Notes: generated from the sequence alone by a model not told the origin. A DNA stretch of 33,691 nt from an uncultured Croceicoccus sp. (GCF_947496385.1 NZ_CANMCP010000015.1:1-33691), one strand, 5' to 3'. Numbered from the stretch's first letter, positions 24,600 to 33,425 are shown. Numbers and translations: made by a program.

Positions 24600-25778
24600 T
24601 CACAGCGTCTCCTCGCTTCCGAACAGCGCCGTGCTGGTCACGGAGTCTCCAGGCCCGCCTGCCATCAGTGACAGTTTCGCGTTGGGCACCTGATTTGTCG
24701 ATGTCCCGCGGATCTGACGGACCGCTTCGAGCACCAGCCCCATTCCGTGAATGAAACCGTCTGCGATGTTTCCGCCCGACGTGTTGATCGGCAAGGCGCC
24801 GGACGGTGCAGTCAGATTGTCCAGTGTGATGAACGCCCCTGCGTTTTCGTACGTGCAAAAGCCGTGATCGATGATCGAGGCCACGGCCATGCCGGTGAAG
24901 TTCTCGTAGATCTGGGCAACGTCCACGTCTTCGGGGCCGTATCCTGATTCCTCCCACAGGCGCTTGGCAAGATGGATCATGCCGACACTGACGTAGGGCT
25001 CGTGATTGTCCTCCAGCGATCCCGATGACGACTGCGCTTCTGCACCCATCGGGCAGGACAGGAGGAAGGCGGGTTTCTGCTTCATGCTCCTCGCCCGTTC
25101 TGCGGAAACCAGTATGACGGCGGCCGCGCCGTCGTTCTCGCGGGAGCAATCGAACAGGTGCAACGGTTCGGAAATGAAACGCGATGCCTGGTATTTCTCG
25201 TGACTCAAGGGCTGCCCGTGACCGGCGGCGCCCGGATTGTTCCGCGCGTGATGGTATCCGGCGCGCGCGATCGCCTCCAGCGTAGAGGCGGGGACGCCGT
25301 GGTGCTCGATGAGCCGCTGGCTGCGCATGGCGGAACGCTGCAGGACCATATCGATCCCGTTGGCCAGAAACTGTGCCGGCGTATCCCCCTGCGTCACGGC
25401 GACCTGCAAGCGCTGGTTACTCTGCTCCGCCATCGCGCGATAAACGACGACGGCTTCGGCCTGGCCTGAATGAATGGCCTGCGCGGCCAGCAACAAGGCG
25501 GCGGGAATGCCGCCACCATGCGTCCATGCGAGTGCCGCGAAGCGCATATCCTTTGTGCCGAGCGCGGGCATGAGTTTCTGGCCGGTATTGCGCTCCGACC
25601 CGTAGGATACGAAACCGTCGATGTCCGCCGGATCCATCCCGGCATCCTCGGCTGCGGCTATGATGGCCCGGAGCGCCAGCTTCGTTTCGCCATCGGGTGA
25701 CGTTCCGCGCTTGTAATACGGTGTCTGACCGATACCGACGACAGCGGCGGCTCCTCGAAATGCGTTTGCGGTGTTCAT
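24600..25778 (-). CDS. SCP2-type thiolase-like lipid-transfer protein (Ltp), possible aldolase
   Basis: This 392-aa protein has the thiolase fold of the SCP2/Ltp group: AAVVGIGQTPYYKRG at the N-terminus, CSRENDGAAAVIL, DVAQIYENFTG (Tyr291) and NTSGGNIADGF. Where thiolases have their nucleophile Cys this protein has THGGG (87-91), and the GHPxG histidine loop is altered to GFIHG. It thus probably does not do Claisen cleavage. In steroid side-chain breakdown, Ltp2-type proteins of this kind work with a DUF35 partner as retro-aldolases, using a Tyr in the (I/V)YxxFT motif. The DUF35 gene here overlaps its start by 4 bp (ATGA), which supports the same complex. The aldolase role is inferred. Confidence 0.85.
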   Translation of the reverse strand: MNTANAFRGAAAVVGIGQTPYYKRGTSPDGETKLALRAIIAAAEDAGMDPADIDGFVSYGSERNTGQKLMPALGTKDMRFAALAWTHGGGIPAALLLAAQAIHSGQAEAVVVYRAMAEQSNQRLQVAVTQGDTPAQFLANGIDMVLQRSAMRSQRLIEHHGVPASTLEAIARAGYHHARNNPGAAGHGQPLSHEKYQASRFISEPLHLFDCSRENDGAAAVILVSAERARSMKQKPAFLLSCPMGAEAQSSSGSLEDNHEPYVSVGMIHLAKRLWEESGYGPEDVDVAQIYENFTGMAVASIIDHGFCTYENAGAFITLDNLTAPSGALPINTSGGNIADGFIHGMGLVLEAVRQIRGTSTNQVPNAKLSLMAGGPGDSVTSTALFGSEETL

Positions 25779-26212
25779 GCACGGTTTCCTTCCGCAAGAT
25801 GCCAGACCACGGTGGCGTAGCCTTTCGACTTTTCGTCACCCGGCCTGATACGACCCGTAAGCCGGGCGCCGATCGCCAGACCGTCTTCATCGCCTTCCAG
25901 CACGCCGGGAATACGGATCGAGCCCGCCTGCGGAAGCTCGACGAGAAGCGTTACGAAAGGCGTGTCCTCACGGCGTTCCTTCACCACTTCGGATACAGCA
26001 TGGTTGCGCGTCCAGGTGAAAAGCGTGCCCGTCATCTCGATCTCTTCCCAATCGAGATCCCAGGATCCACATTTGCCGCACCGGTAATGCGCGGGCCACA
26101 TCCACTGATGACACGAGGAACATTTCGGTGCGACGAAACGGCCTTCTTCGAGTGCATCCCAGAAGGGATCATCGGCGCCGATGCCTCCGGCGATGCGTGG
26201 TTGGTCTGTCAT
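25775..26212 (-). CDS. DUF35 OB-fold zinc-ribbon protein, partner of the Ltp protein
   Basis: This 145-aa protein has the DUF35 layout: an N-terminal helix (DPFWDALEEGRFVAPKC), a zinc ribbon with Cys31, Cys34, Cys45 and Cys48, and a C-terminal OB fold (GTLFTWTRNHAVSEVV, FVTLLVELPQ, GARLTGRI). Such proteins bind acyl-CoA and form complexes with SCP2-type thiolases or aldolases. It starts at an ATG with GGAGAGAG 5 nt upstream and overlaps the Ltp gene by 4 bp, the strongest coupling in this operon. It is 43 bp after the ALDH gene. Confidence 0.92.
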   Translation of the reverse strand: MTDQPRIAGGIGADDPFWDALEEGRFVAPKCSSCHQWMWPAHYRCGKCGSWDLDWEEIEMTGTLFTWTRNHAVSEVVKERREDTPFVTLLVELPQAGSIRIPGVLEGDEDGLAIGARLTGRIRPGDEKSKGYATVVWHLAEGNRA

Positions 26213-26255
26213 GATCTCTCTCCTGTCCTGCGCTGGTCGTCTGGTGCCGAGCGGG

Positions 26256-27692
26256 TCATTTCATGTGAAATGTCTTGGTAACCAGGTGAGCCATTACCCC
26301 TTCGGGTCCATCTTCCGATCCGAAGCCGCTGTCCTTCATCCCGCCAAACGGGCTGTCGGGCCAGCTCAGGGCCAGCTGGTTCACAGCAATCATTCCCGCC
26401 TCGATCTCGTCGCCCAGGCGGTTCTGGCGGCGGCCGTTTTCCGTGAAGCAATAGGCTGCCAGGGCGTAGGGCAGGCGGTTGGCTTCGGCTATTGCGTCAT
26501 CGTCGCTCGCGAAGCGGCTTATCATGGCGACCGGACCGAATGGCTCGTCGTTCATGAGCCTGGCAGTCATGGGCACGTCGGTCAGCACGGTCGGCTGGTA
26601 GAAAAAGCCGCGCCCGTTCGCGCCGCGCGTTCCTCCGGTGAGCACTGTCGCACCTTCGGAACGGGCATTCTCGACCATGGCATCGATTGCTTCGGGCCGG
26701 CGCGCATTGGCCATCGGCCCCATTTGCGTTTCGCTCTCGAAACCGGATCCGACCCTCAGCGCGCTCGTGCGCTCGGCAAAGCCGCGCGCGAATTTTTCGT
26801 AAATACCTTCCTGTACGTGGAAACGGGTCGGCGAGATGCACACCTGTCCGGCATTGCGGAATTTGTGCGGAACCAACATGTCCAGAGTCTTGTCCAGATC
26901 GCAGTCGTCAAACACCAGTACCGGCCCGTGCCCACCCAGTTCCATGGTGGAGCGCATGACCGTGTCCGCCGCGAGCTTCATCAGATGCTTGCCCACGGGC
27001 ACCGATCCGGTGAAACTCAATTTGCGGGTGACGGGGGGGGCAAGCAGGTGGCGCGAAATCGTGTCAGGCACGCCGAACACCATCTGCGCGACCTTGCCGG
27101 GAAGGCCGGCATCCTCAAAGCAACGCATGATCGCGATCGCACTCCCGGCGGTCTCCTCGCTTGGCTTGAGGATGATCGAGCAGCCCGCCGCCAGAGCCGG
27201 GGCAAGCTTGCGCGCCGGGTTGAGTATGGGAAAGTTCCAGGCACAGAATGCTGCCACCACGCCGATCGGCTGGTGCAGTACGAGCGAACGGGAGCCCGTC
27301 GGACGAGGCAGGACGCGGCCGTAGATGCGCTCCGCTTCGCCAGCATGGAATTCGATCAGCGATGCGGTCAGGCCCAGCTCGCCCTTTGCCTCGGCCACCG
27401 GCTTGCCCTGTTCCATGGTCGCGATGCGGGCGATGTCGTCTGCCCTTTCACGCAAGAGCGCGGCGGCTTTCCGCAGGACATTGGCCCGCTCCGTTCCGGA
27501 GGTGTCGCGCCACTGCGCAAACCCTTCTTCGGCGGCCTGCAGGGCGCGGTCCAGATCATCATGGCTGGCGCTCGGCAGTTCACCGATCACCTCGCCGGTG
27601 GCCGGATTGCGGGGTTGCGTCGTGTCGCGTCCCCCGGGGCCGAGCCATTCGCCGCCGATGTAGAGGCCGAGCTTGCTGGAATAATCGTTCAT
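26256..27692 (-). CDS. Aldehyde dehydrogenase, succinate-semialdehyde-dehydrogenase-like
   Basis: This 478-aa ALDH starts MNDYSSKLGLYIGGEWLG at the ATG 27692; the longer open frame upstream runs into the CoA-transferase gene and is not used. Motifs: AWNFPILNPARKLAPALAAGC, SFTGSVPVGKHLM, MELGGHGPVLVF (Glu base), NAGQVCISPTRFHV (nucleophile Cys) and NDEPFGPVAMIS. The last motif and the overall form resemble GabD-type succinate-semialdehyde dehydrogenases, which are usually NADP-preferring. It is 26 bp downstream of CoA-transferase subunit A and upstream of DUF35. A short semialdehyde from ring or chain cleavage is a possible substrate, but this is only a guess from family resemblance. Confidence 0.9.
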   Translation of the reverse strand: MNDYSSKLGLYIGGEWLGPGGRDTTQPRNPATGEVIGELPSASHDDLDRALQAAEEGFAQWRDTSGTERANVLRKAAALLRERADDIARIATMEQGKPVAEAKGELGLTASLIEFHAGEAERIYGRVLPRPTGSRSLVLHQPIGVVAAFCAWNFPILNPARKLAPALAAGCSIILKPSEETAGSAIAIMRCFEDAGLPGKVAQMVFGVPDTISRHLLAPPVTRKLSFTGSVPVGKHLMKLAADTVMRSTMELGGHGPVLVFDDCDLDKTLDMLVPHKFRNAGQVCISPTRFHVQEGIYEKFARGFAERTSALRVGSGFESETQMGPMANARRPEAIDAMVENARSEGATVLTGGTRGANGRGFFYQPTVLTDVPMTARLMNDEPFGPVAMISRFASDDDAIAEANRLPYALAAYCFTENGRRQNRLGDEIEAGMIAVNQLALSWPDSPFGGMKDSGFGSEDGPEGVMAHLVTKTFHMK

Positions 27693-27718
27693 GGTCTGGG
27701 TATCCTGTAATCTTTGGG

Positions 27719-28429
27719 TTAGGCGCTTTCCCGAGTTCGCTCGGTAAGACGCTCGATGCGCTTTTCGTTTATTGTCGCCATCACGATGCGGTCGACATGA
27801 ATGCCGGGCACGTGGATGAAATCGGGGTCGAGCGAGCCGGCCTCGACCAGTTCCTCCACCTCGACCACCGTGACCTTGCCGGCGGTGGCCATTATCGGGT
27901 TGAAATTGCGAGCGGTCTTGCGGAAAACCAGGTTTCCTTCCGGGTCTGCGCGCCAAGCTTTGACCAATGCAACATCCGCTCTGAGCCAACGTTCGCGGAC
28001 ATACTCGATCCCGTCAAAAACCTCGGTCGGCTTTCCCTCGGCCGCCACTGTGCCGACACCGGTCCGGGTATAGAATGCCGGAATGCCGGCACCCCCTGCG
28101 CGAATGCGTTCCGCCAAGGTGCCTTGTGGATTGAGTTCAAGCTCGAGCGCGCCGGAAAGATAAAGCTGCTCGAACAGCTTGTTCTCTCCGACATAGGAAG
28201 AAATCATTTTCTTCACCTGCTTGTTTTCGAGCAGCGCCCACAGGCCGAAGTTATCGGCACCTGCATTGTTGGAGATGACGGTCAGGGATTTCACCTGCGA
28301 TGCGCGAACAGCCTCGATCAGGGTTTCGGGATTGCCGCATAGCCCGAACCCGCCCGACATCAGCGTGATGCCATCTTTCAACAGATCGCTCAGCGCATTA
28401 TCGGCGCTGTCCATTACCTTGTTTCTCAT
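27719..28429 (-). CDS. 3-oxoacid CoA-transferase, subunit A
   Basis: This 236-aa protein has the subunit A signature [15 protein letters not shown] near the N-terminus (CoA-binding glycine-rich motif), then [12 protein letters not shown] and [16 protein letters not shown]. It has the length of ScoA/AtoD/PcaI-type alpha chains. These work only as a complex with a subunit B, usually the next gene. The next gene here is an ALDH, and the only subunit B is at 2725-3384. It starts with an ATG that overlaps the MFS stop (ATGA), so it is coupled to the transporter. With subunit B it would activate a 3-oxoacid or other acid using succinyl-CoA or acetyl-CoA. Confidence 0.93.
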   Translation of the reverse strand: MRNKVMDSADNALSDLLKDGITLMSGGFGLCGNPETLIEAVRASQVKSLTVISNNAGADNFGLWALLENKQVKKMISSYVGENKLFEQLYLSGALELELNPQGTLAERIRAGGAGIPAFYTRTGVGTVAAEGKPTEVFDGIEYVRERWLRADVALVKAWRADPEGNLVFRKTARNFNPIMATAGKVTVVEVEELVEAGSLDPDFIHVPGIHVDRIVMATINEKRIERLTERTRESA

Positions 28430-29979
28430 AATTGTTCTCCGGCTTGCCGGGCTCTCTCGACGAGGGTTTCCTCAGCTTTTGGCAAGCGTAAGTACAAGAG
28501 GACGAACATCAGGATCGATACGGGTAGCACCGCCATGAGCGAGAGAATGGCCGTGGACATGCTACCGGTGGCCGAAGAGATGGCTCCAACCGAATAGGGA
28601 CCAAGGGCCAGACCGATCATGGTGAGTGATAGAAGGAACGTCGCAGATGCCAATCCGCGCATGCGTGGAAGCACCAGATCCTGCGAGGTGGCCCCTGCCG
28701 CCGGCAAGGTGATGCTACCGAAGAGGATCATCGGAAAATAGAGGACGTAGAACACGCCAAGACTTCCGGTGGTGAAAATCACGGTCAACGGGACGAACGG
28801 AAGGATCGCGCCCGCGATCATCACCATCACGCGGCCCGAGGGATGGCGTTCCCTCAGGAAATCGGCGAAGCGTCCCCCGAAAATCAGGCCAACGAAGCCC
28901 GCCACCGCGCCAGCACCGCCGATAAAAAAGGCGGCCTCGGCGCGGTCCGCACCCAATTCACTTTCGACGTAAGGCAATGACCAGAAGATCACCGCATAGT
29001 TCACGAATGATGTCAGTCCGTGGCCGATGGTGAGATAAAGAAAAGACGGCGTCTTCCATATGAGCGTCCATGCAGGACGGTCACGGCTCTTGAGGGCGGC
29101 AACCCAGCTAAAGATAGCATATACGCCGATACCAACGGCGACCCATTGCAGCTTGTCGCCGGTCCATGCGATCAGACCCAGTGCTATCAACGAAATGAGC
29201 GTGGCCGCGGCAATGTTGACCAACAGCGGTCCGCGCCCGCGGCGCGCCGCCGTGAACAGGCAGAACGGTGGGACCATGGTCAGCAATTCATCGAGGAAAC
29301 CGCGAAAGGGACGCTCCACGGGAGGCTGTTCGATCCCATCCGACAGGCCGCGAACCGGCTCCCTCAACGTGGCGACCAGGCATGCGAGCGCAAGACCGGG
29401 CAGTCCGACTGCCATGAAGGCAGCCTGCCACCCGACGATCCCTTGCCAGCCTTCGGGAAATGCGTCGTTCCATACCTCGACAATCTTCGCGCCGATGAAC
29501 AGCGACGCGCCCGATCCGATATACATTCCGGCGGTATAAAGCGCGATCGCGGTCGCGCGCCGATTCTTCGGAAAGTAGTCGGAGATCAACGAATATGCGC
29601 ACGGCGACGCGGTTGCTTCCCCGACACCCACGCCGATGCGGGCGAGCGTCAATTGCACTCCGGTACGGGCGAAGCCCGACAATGTCGTCATCAACGACCA
29701 GAACGCAAATCCGATCGTAACCAGGCGAATCCTGTTCCAGCTATCGGCAAGGCGACCCATGGGGATGCCGAACAGGGCGTAGAACACGCCGAACGCTGTT
29801 CCGTACAAGAAACCGAGATCGGCATCGGAAAGGCCAAGGTCGCGTTTTAGGTCGAGAGCGAGAACGCTGATGATCTGCCGATCGATGAAGTTGAGCGCGT
29901 AGATCAGCGAAAACACACCCAGCACATAGTTGCGATAGGCGGTCGAAGGATGCTCGCGCGAGATTTCACCGAACTTCAT
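28426..29979 (-). CDS. MFS transporter, spinster-like
   Basis: This roughly 517-aa inner-membrane protein has about 12 hydrophobic segments. MFS landmarks are [33 protein letters not shown] in helix 1-2, then GRLADSWNR (the loop 2-3 motif) and [23 protein letters not shown] in helix 4-5. This is the 'spinster' type often seen in sphingomonad catabolic clusters. It probably moves the substrate or an acidic intermediate across the inner membrane. The frame allows a GTG at 29994; the ATG at 29979 ([11 protein letters not shown]) is chosen. It heads the long minus-strand operon and is divergent from the TonB receptor, a sensible pair for outer- and inner-membrane uptake. Confidence 0.9.
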   Translation of the reverse strand: MKFGEISREHPSTAYRNYVLGVFSLIYALNFIDRQIISVLALDLKRDLGLSDADLGFLYGTAFGVFYALFGIPMGRLADSWNRIRLVTIGFAFWSLMTTLSGFARTGVQLTLARIGVGVGEATASPCAYSLISDYFPKNRRATAIALYTAGMYIGSGASLFIGAKIVEVWNDAFPEGWQGIVGWQAAFMAVGLPGLALACLVATLREPVRGLSDGIEQPPVERPFRGFLDELLTMVPPFCLFTAARRGRGPLLVNIAAATLISLIALGLIAWTGDKLQWVAVGIGVYAIFSWVAALKSRDRPAWTLIWKTPSFLYLTIGHGLTSFVNYAVIFWSLPYVESELGADRAEAAFFIGGAGAVAGFVGLIFGGRFADFLRERHPSGRVMVMIAGAILPFVPLTVIFTTGSLGVFYVLYFPMILFGSITLPAAGATSQDLVLPRMRGLASATFLLSLTMIGLALGPYSVGAISSATGSMSTAILSLMAVLPVSILMFVLLYLRLPKAEETLVERARQAGEQL

Positions 29980-30081
29980 GCGGCCATCCACCACAGGATG
30001 ATCTGACGATTCAGCCGCCGTCGGGCGCTATTCCTTGTCATCTGCCTCTCCCCGGTGACGCCGCTCTTTCCATTCGGAATA

Positions 30082-30105
30082 GAGAATGGTGTTCATCATA
30101 CAGAA
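30082..30105. promoter_or_regulatory. Candidate regulatory site GAGAATG-N8-CATACAGAA (copy B)
   Basis: GAGAATG (30082-30088) and CATACAGAA (30097-30105) are separated by 8 nt, exactly as at 9346-9369. The site lies 103 bp before the MFS start, in the 299-bp divergent gap with the TonB receptor gene. The first block equals an operator half-site; the right half (GTTCAT) of a 6-3-6 dyad is poor. Apart from this site and the one at 30175 nothing else was recognised in the gap. Confidence 0.35.
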
Positions 30106-30174
30106 GTTCATCCCCGTGTAAACCTTGGAGATGGCATCCTCCTCCACGGGCGGCGCTCACCTGAATTCTCTATA

Positions 30175-30200
30175 AAGAACGATATTCTCAAATGTTGACA
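30175..30200 (+). promoter_or_regulatory. Predicted IclR-type operator plus -35 element (copy 4, degenerate)
   Basis: AAGAACGATATTCTC (30175-30189) has a perfect right half (ATTCTC) and four of six bases in the left half. After 5 nt comes TTGACA (30195-30200), 78 nt before the TonB receptor ATG. A further GAATTCTC lies just upstream (30163-30170), so a second half-site is available. The conserved 5-nt spacing to TTGACA makes this a convincing member of the set. Confidence 0.6.
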
Positions 30201-30278
30201 GGCGGGTCGGGGCAGGCAATCGTGGCATCACAAAACGGCGGTCCGTGAAGGCTGCGGTGTCAGAAGGAGAGAGAAAAC

Positions 30279-32717
30279 ATGAGAGCATTCACCAGAACTT
30301 TGCTGCTGTCATCCGCTGGTTGCTTCGCGCTAACGGCACTCCCCGCGGCAGCGCAGGTTTCCGAATCCGAAGCGGTTGATCCAGAAGCGGAAGTCGGTCG
30401 GTCGAATGGTTCGTCAAACGCCATCATCGTCACGGCCCGCCGACGCGAGGAAACCAGCATCAACGCGCCCGTGCAGATCCAGGCCATCAGCGGCGACCAG
30501 TTGCAGGCGCGTGGGATCAATTCGGTCGATTCGCTGGCGCAGGCGGTTCCGACCCTCATTACCAGCGAAGCCACGTCCTCGCCGCAAGGCGGCATTGTTG
30601 CGATACGCGGCCTGTCCGGCGTCGATGCCAATCCGTTTGCCGATCAGGCCGTCTCGTTCAATATCGATGGCGTGCCCGTTGCGCGGTCCTCGGTGCGTCG
30701 TCTTGGCCAGTTCGACGTGGCCCAGATCGAAGTGCTGAAGGGGCCGCAGTCGCTGTTCTTCGGAAAGAACAGCCCCGCGGGCATCATCACGACCCGCACG
30801 AACGATCCCAAAGGCTATTTCGAAGCCGGCATCATCGCCGGTTATGAATTCGAAGCCGACGAAATTCGTACAGAAGGCTACGTCTCCGGCCCCGTCACCG
30901 ATACGCTCGGTGTGCGGCTCGCAGGTTTCTATAGCCATTCCGAAGGTGACATACGCAACGTCGCGCCCGACGGCGGCGCCAACGTATTCGTGCCCTTCGA
31001 TCGCCGCGTGCCCAATGGCGATGAATACGCTGCCCGCGCCACGGCGCTGTTCGAACCCGGCGACCGTTTCGATGCGCGGTTCAAGGTGGCGCATAACCGT
31101 TCGAACACATCGGGTTCGACGGATGTCCTGCAATTCGTCGACTGTCCGCTCGGAATACCGCAGGGAACGCCGGCTGGCTACGATACGCCGGAAGATTGCG
31201 TGGCCGATGGCCGGGTCACGGCCACCGACAACATCGGACCCAACTTTCAGAATTTGGACAGCCGTTTTGGCGAGGAAACGTATCTGAAGAGCCAGCAAAC
31301 TCTCGCCAGTCTCGAGATGAATTACCAGCTAAGCGACGCCTTTACCCTGTCGTCGATCACCGGCTTCTACGATGCGGGTAATAGTTATGTCGGAAGCTTC
31401 ACCGCGAATTTCCTCGAGAATGGCATTCCGCTTACGTTTCTGCCGGCATACGCAGACCTCGAAATTCGCGAAGTGACCGAAGAGATCCGGTTGACCTCGG
31501 ATCTTGACGGGCCTTTCAATTTCCTCGTCGGCGGACTCATCCAGGATTCACGAGGCGAAGCGCAGGCGCTGGTATCTTTCAACGCTTATAATCCGTTTCC
31601 GCGCTCGAACTATCGTTACGTTCAAAACGGCACCGCCTATTCGATCTTCGGCCAGGTTTCCTATGAGTTCCTAGATTCCTTCGAGCTATCGGCAGGTGCG
31701 CGATATTCCAAGGAAGAGAAATCGCTGCCAGTGTTCGAGTCCGCATTGTCGAGCGATTTCGACAACCTCCTGAATATCGAAGCGCCGCGCGAGATCGAGT
31801 TCGACAATGTCTCTCCCGAGGTCACGCTCAGCTATCGCCCCTCGCGGGACCTGACCATCTATGGGTCATACAAGGAGGGCTTTCTGTCGGGTGGCTTCAA
31901 CGCGACCAACCCGAATACGACCTCGTCGATCAACGCGCGCGGCAATCTCGAAAGCCTGATAGATCCGCGCTACGGGCAGCAGGAGATCGCCGGTTTCGAA
32001 GGGGGTGTGAAGGCGGCACTGCTGGATGGCGATCTGCTCGCCAATTTCGCGGTTTTCGATTACGAAACGACGGGTTTGCAAGTCGCGGTCTTGGTCGGCG
32101 TGACGCAGGAACTTCGCAATGCGGGTGAAGTGCGGACTCGCGGAGCGGAATTCGACTTCACCTACCGCACGCCCCTCGATGGATTGTCGCTCAATGGTGC
32201 GTTGTCCTATCTCGACGGCGAGTACACCGATTATCAGAGCATCTGTTATTCCGGCCTGCCGGCGCCGGAGTGCCAGGTTCAGGTAAACCGTTTCACCGGC
32301 GAAGCTGCCTTGTTGACGGACCTGTCAGGCACCGAGCTCGTCCGCGCCCCGGATTGGACCGGCACTTTCGGCGTTAACTACGAAACGCCCGAATTTTCCG
32401 GCATGCGCTTTGAATTGCTTGGCAATTTCTTCTTCACCGACAGTTTCTTCACGGATGTCATCAGCTCGCCGGGCGGACGCCAGCCAGCTTATCAGCTGTT
32501 CGATGCCGGCCTGACGCTGAAGGATGCTGGTGAAACGTGGGAACTGTCCCTGCTCGGCCGCAACCTTACCGACGAACGGTATTTCACGCGCTCAGCTGGG
32601 AACCCCTTCTCGGGCAGCGCGCCCGGTGGTACGGGAACCGTGCTTGCGGACACAGTGGCGGTTACCAGTCGTGGTCGCCAAGTCTGGCTACGCGCGACAT
32701 ATCGCTTCGGAAATTGA
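30279..32717 (+). CDS. TonB-dependent outer-membrane receptor
   Basis: This 812-aa protein has a Sec signal peptide (MRAFTRTLLLSSAGCFALT, then ALPAAAQ, cleavage likely after AAA), a TonB-box-like start NAIIVTARRREE, a plug domain (APVQIQAISGDQLQ, then IRGLSGVDANPF, VLKGPQSLFFGKNSPAGII) and a beta-barrel to the C-terminal strand WLRATYRFGN. It imports a substrate across the outer membrane using TonB energy; in sphingomonads such receptors commonly accompany catabolic clusters. Start ATG 30279 with AGGAGAG about 8 nt upstream. It is transcribed away from the MFS gene and has an operator-like site 78 bp upstream. It ends 41 bp before the first IS6 fragment, with no terminator hairpin visible. 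Confidence 0.94.
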   Translation: MRAFTRTLLLSSAGCFALTALPAAAQVSESEAVDPEAEVGRSNGSSNAIIVTARRREETSINAPVQIQAISGDQLQARGINSVDSLAQAVPTLITSEATSSPQGGIVAIRGLSGVDANPFADQAVSFNIDGVPVARSSVRRLGQFDVAQIEVLKGPQSLFFGKNSPAGIITTRTNDPKGYFEAGIIAGYEFEADEIRTEGYVSGPVTDTLGVRLAGFYSHSEGDIRNVAPDGGANVFVPFDRRVPNGDEYAARATALFEPGDRFDARFKVAHNRSNTSGSTDVLQFVDCPLGIPQGTPAGYDTPEDCVADGRVTATDNIGPNFQNLDSRFGEETYLKSQQTLASLEMNYQLSDAFTLSSITGFYDAGNSYVGSFTANFLENGIPLTFLPAYADLEIREVTEEIRLTSDLDGPFNFLVGGLIQDSRGEAQALVSFNAYNPFPRSNYRYVQNGTAYSIFGQVSYEFLDSFELSAGARYSKEEKSLPVFESALSSDFDNLLNIEAPREIEFDNVSPEVTLSYRPSRDLTIYGSYKEGFLSGGFNATNPNTTSSINARGNLESLIDPRYGQQEIAGFEGGVKAALLDGDLLANFAVFDYETTGLQVAVLVGVTQELRNAGEVRTRGAEFDFTYRTPLDGLSLNGALSYLDGEYTDYQSICYSGLPAPECQVQVNRFTGEAALLTDLSGTELVRAPDWTGTFGVNYETPEFSGMRFELLGNFFFTDSFFTDVISSPGGRQPAYQLFDAGLTLKDAGETWELSLLGRNLTDERYFTRSAGNPFSGSAPGGTGTVLADTVAVTSRGRQVWLRATYRFGN

Positions 32718-32758
32718 GGTGCCGGCATAGGGCTTTGGTGAGATCATCTTCCGGGACG

Positions 32759-32832
32759 GGCAACGTCAGAAGGATGGTACGTCTGGCAGATTATGGTGGG
32801 CAGGGCAGGGTAGGGGAAGCGGATGTCCCGAG
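32759..32832 (+). mobile_element. IS6-family left-end fragment 1 (74 bp)
   Basis: It begins GGCAACGTCAGAAGGATGG and runs through the leader GGGTAGGGGAAGCGGATGT to CCCGAG, where the next IS6 left end begins. It corresponds to the left inverted repeat, leader and first codons of the transposase gene. The sequence is more diverged from the other copies than they are from each other, so it is probably the oldest. Confidence 0.75.
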
Positions 32833-33425
32833 GGCACTGTCAGAAGGATTGTACCTCTGGCAAAAACCTCGGTGCAGGGTAGGGGAAGCGGATGCCCCGA
32901 GCCAAGAAACCAGCCAACCCGTTCCGGTATTTCCATTCTTCGCCGGAAGTCATCCGACTGGTCGTGATGATGTATGTCCGTTTCCCGCTTTCGCTGCGAA
33001 ACGTGGAAGATCTTCTGTCGGAACGCGGAATCGACATCTGCCACGAGACGGTGCGGCGTTGGTGGAACAGGTTTGGTCCAATGTTCGCAGCGGACATCCG
33101 CCGCCAGCGGGTAAATCGGATGCGCGGCTTTCGCCATTGGAACTGGCACCTCGATGAGATGTACGTCCGCATCAATGGCGAGATGATGTACCTCTGGCGT
33201 GCCGTCGATCATGAAGGTGAAGTGCTCGAAAGCTACGCCACGAAAACGAGGGACAAGGCCGCCGCTCTGCGTTTCATGAAGAAAGCGCTGAAGCGCCACG
33301 GTTCGCCCGAAGTCATCACGACCGACGGACTTCGCTCCTACACGGCAGCACTGACCGAACTTGGAAATTCTGCAAAGCAAGAAACAGGCCGCTTCGCGAA
33401 CAATCGAGCCGAAAACTCACATCTG
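32833..33425 (+). mobile_element. IS6-family fragment 2 (593 bp, left end to catalytic Glu)
   Basis: It starts GGCACTGTCAGAAGGATTG, includes the full leader, and carries the transposase frame up to NNRAENSHL. It is then cut by the next left end. Its leader is nearly identical to that of the complete copy at 1035, but its coding part is clearly diverged at synonymous positions from about codon 19. Confidence 0.85.
32892..33425 (+). pseudogene. Truncated IS6-family transposase
   Basis: About 178 codons remain of 238. The helix-turn-helix and the three catalytic residues (WHLDEMYV, TTDGLRSY, NRAENSH) are present, but the last 60 residues are missing because another IS6 left end is joined at 33426. 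The frame runs on into the following IS leaders, giving a 259-aa hybrid with a meaningless tail (GTVRRMVPLAKAAVRGRG and on). It is unlikely to be active. Confidence 0.85.

Noticed and set aside
31416-31430. GAGAATGGCATTCCG, similar to the operator dyad
   Set aside because: It is inside the TonB receptor coding region, the right arm matches only four of six bases and no TTGAC follows.
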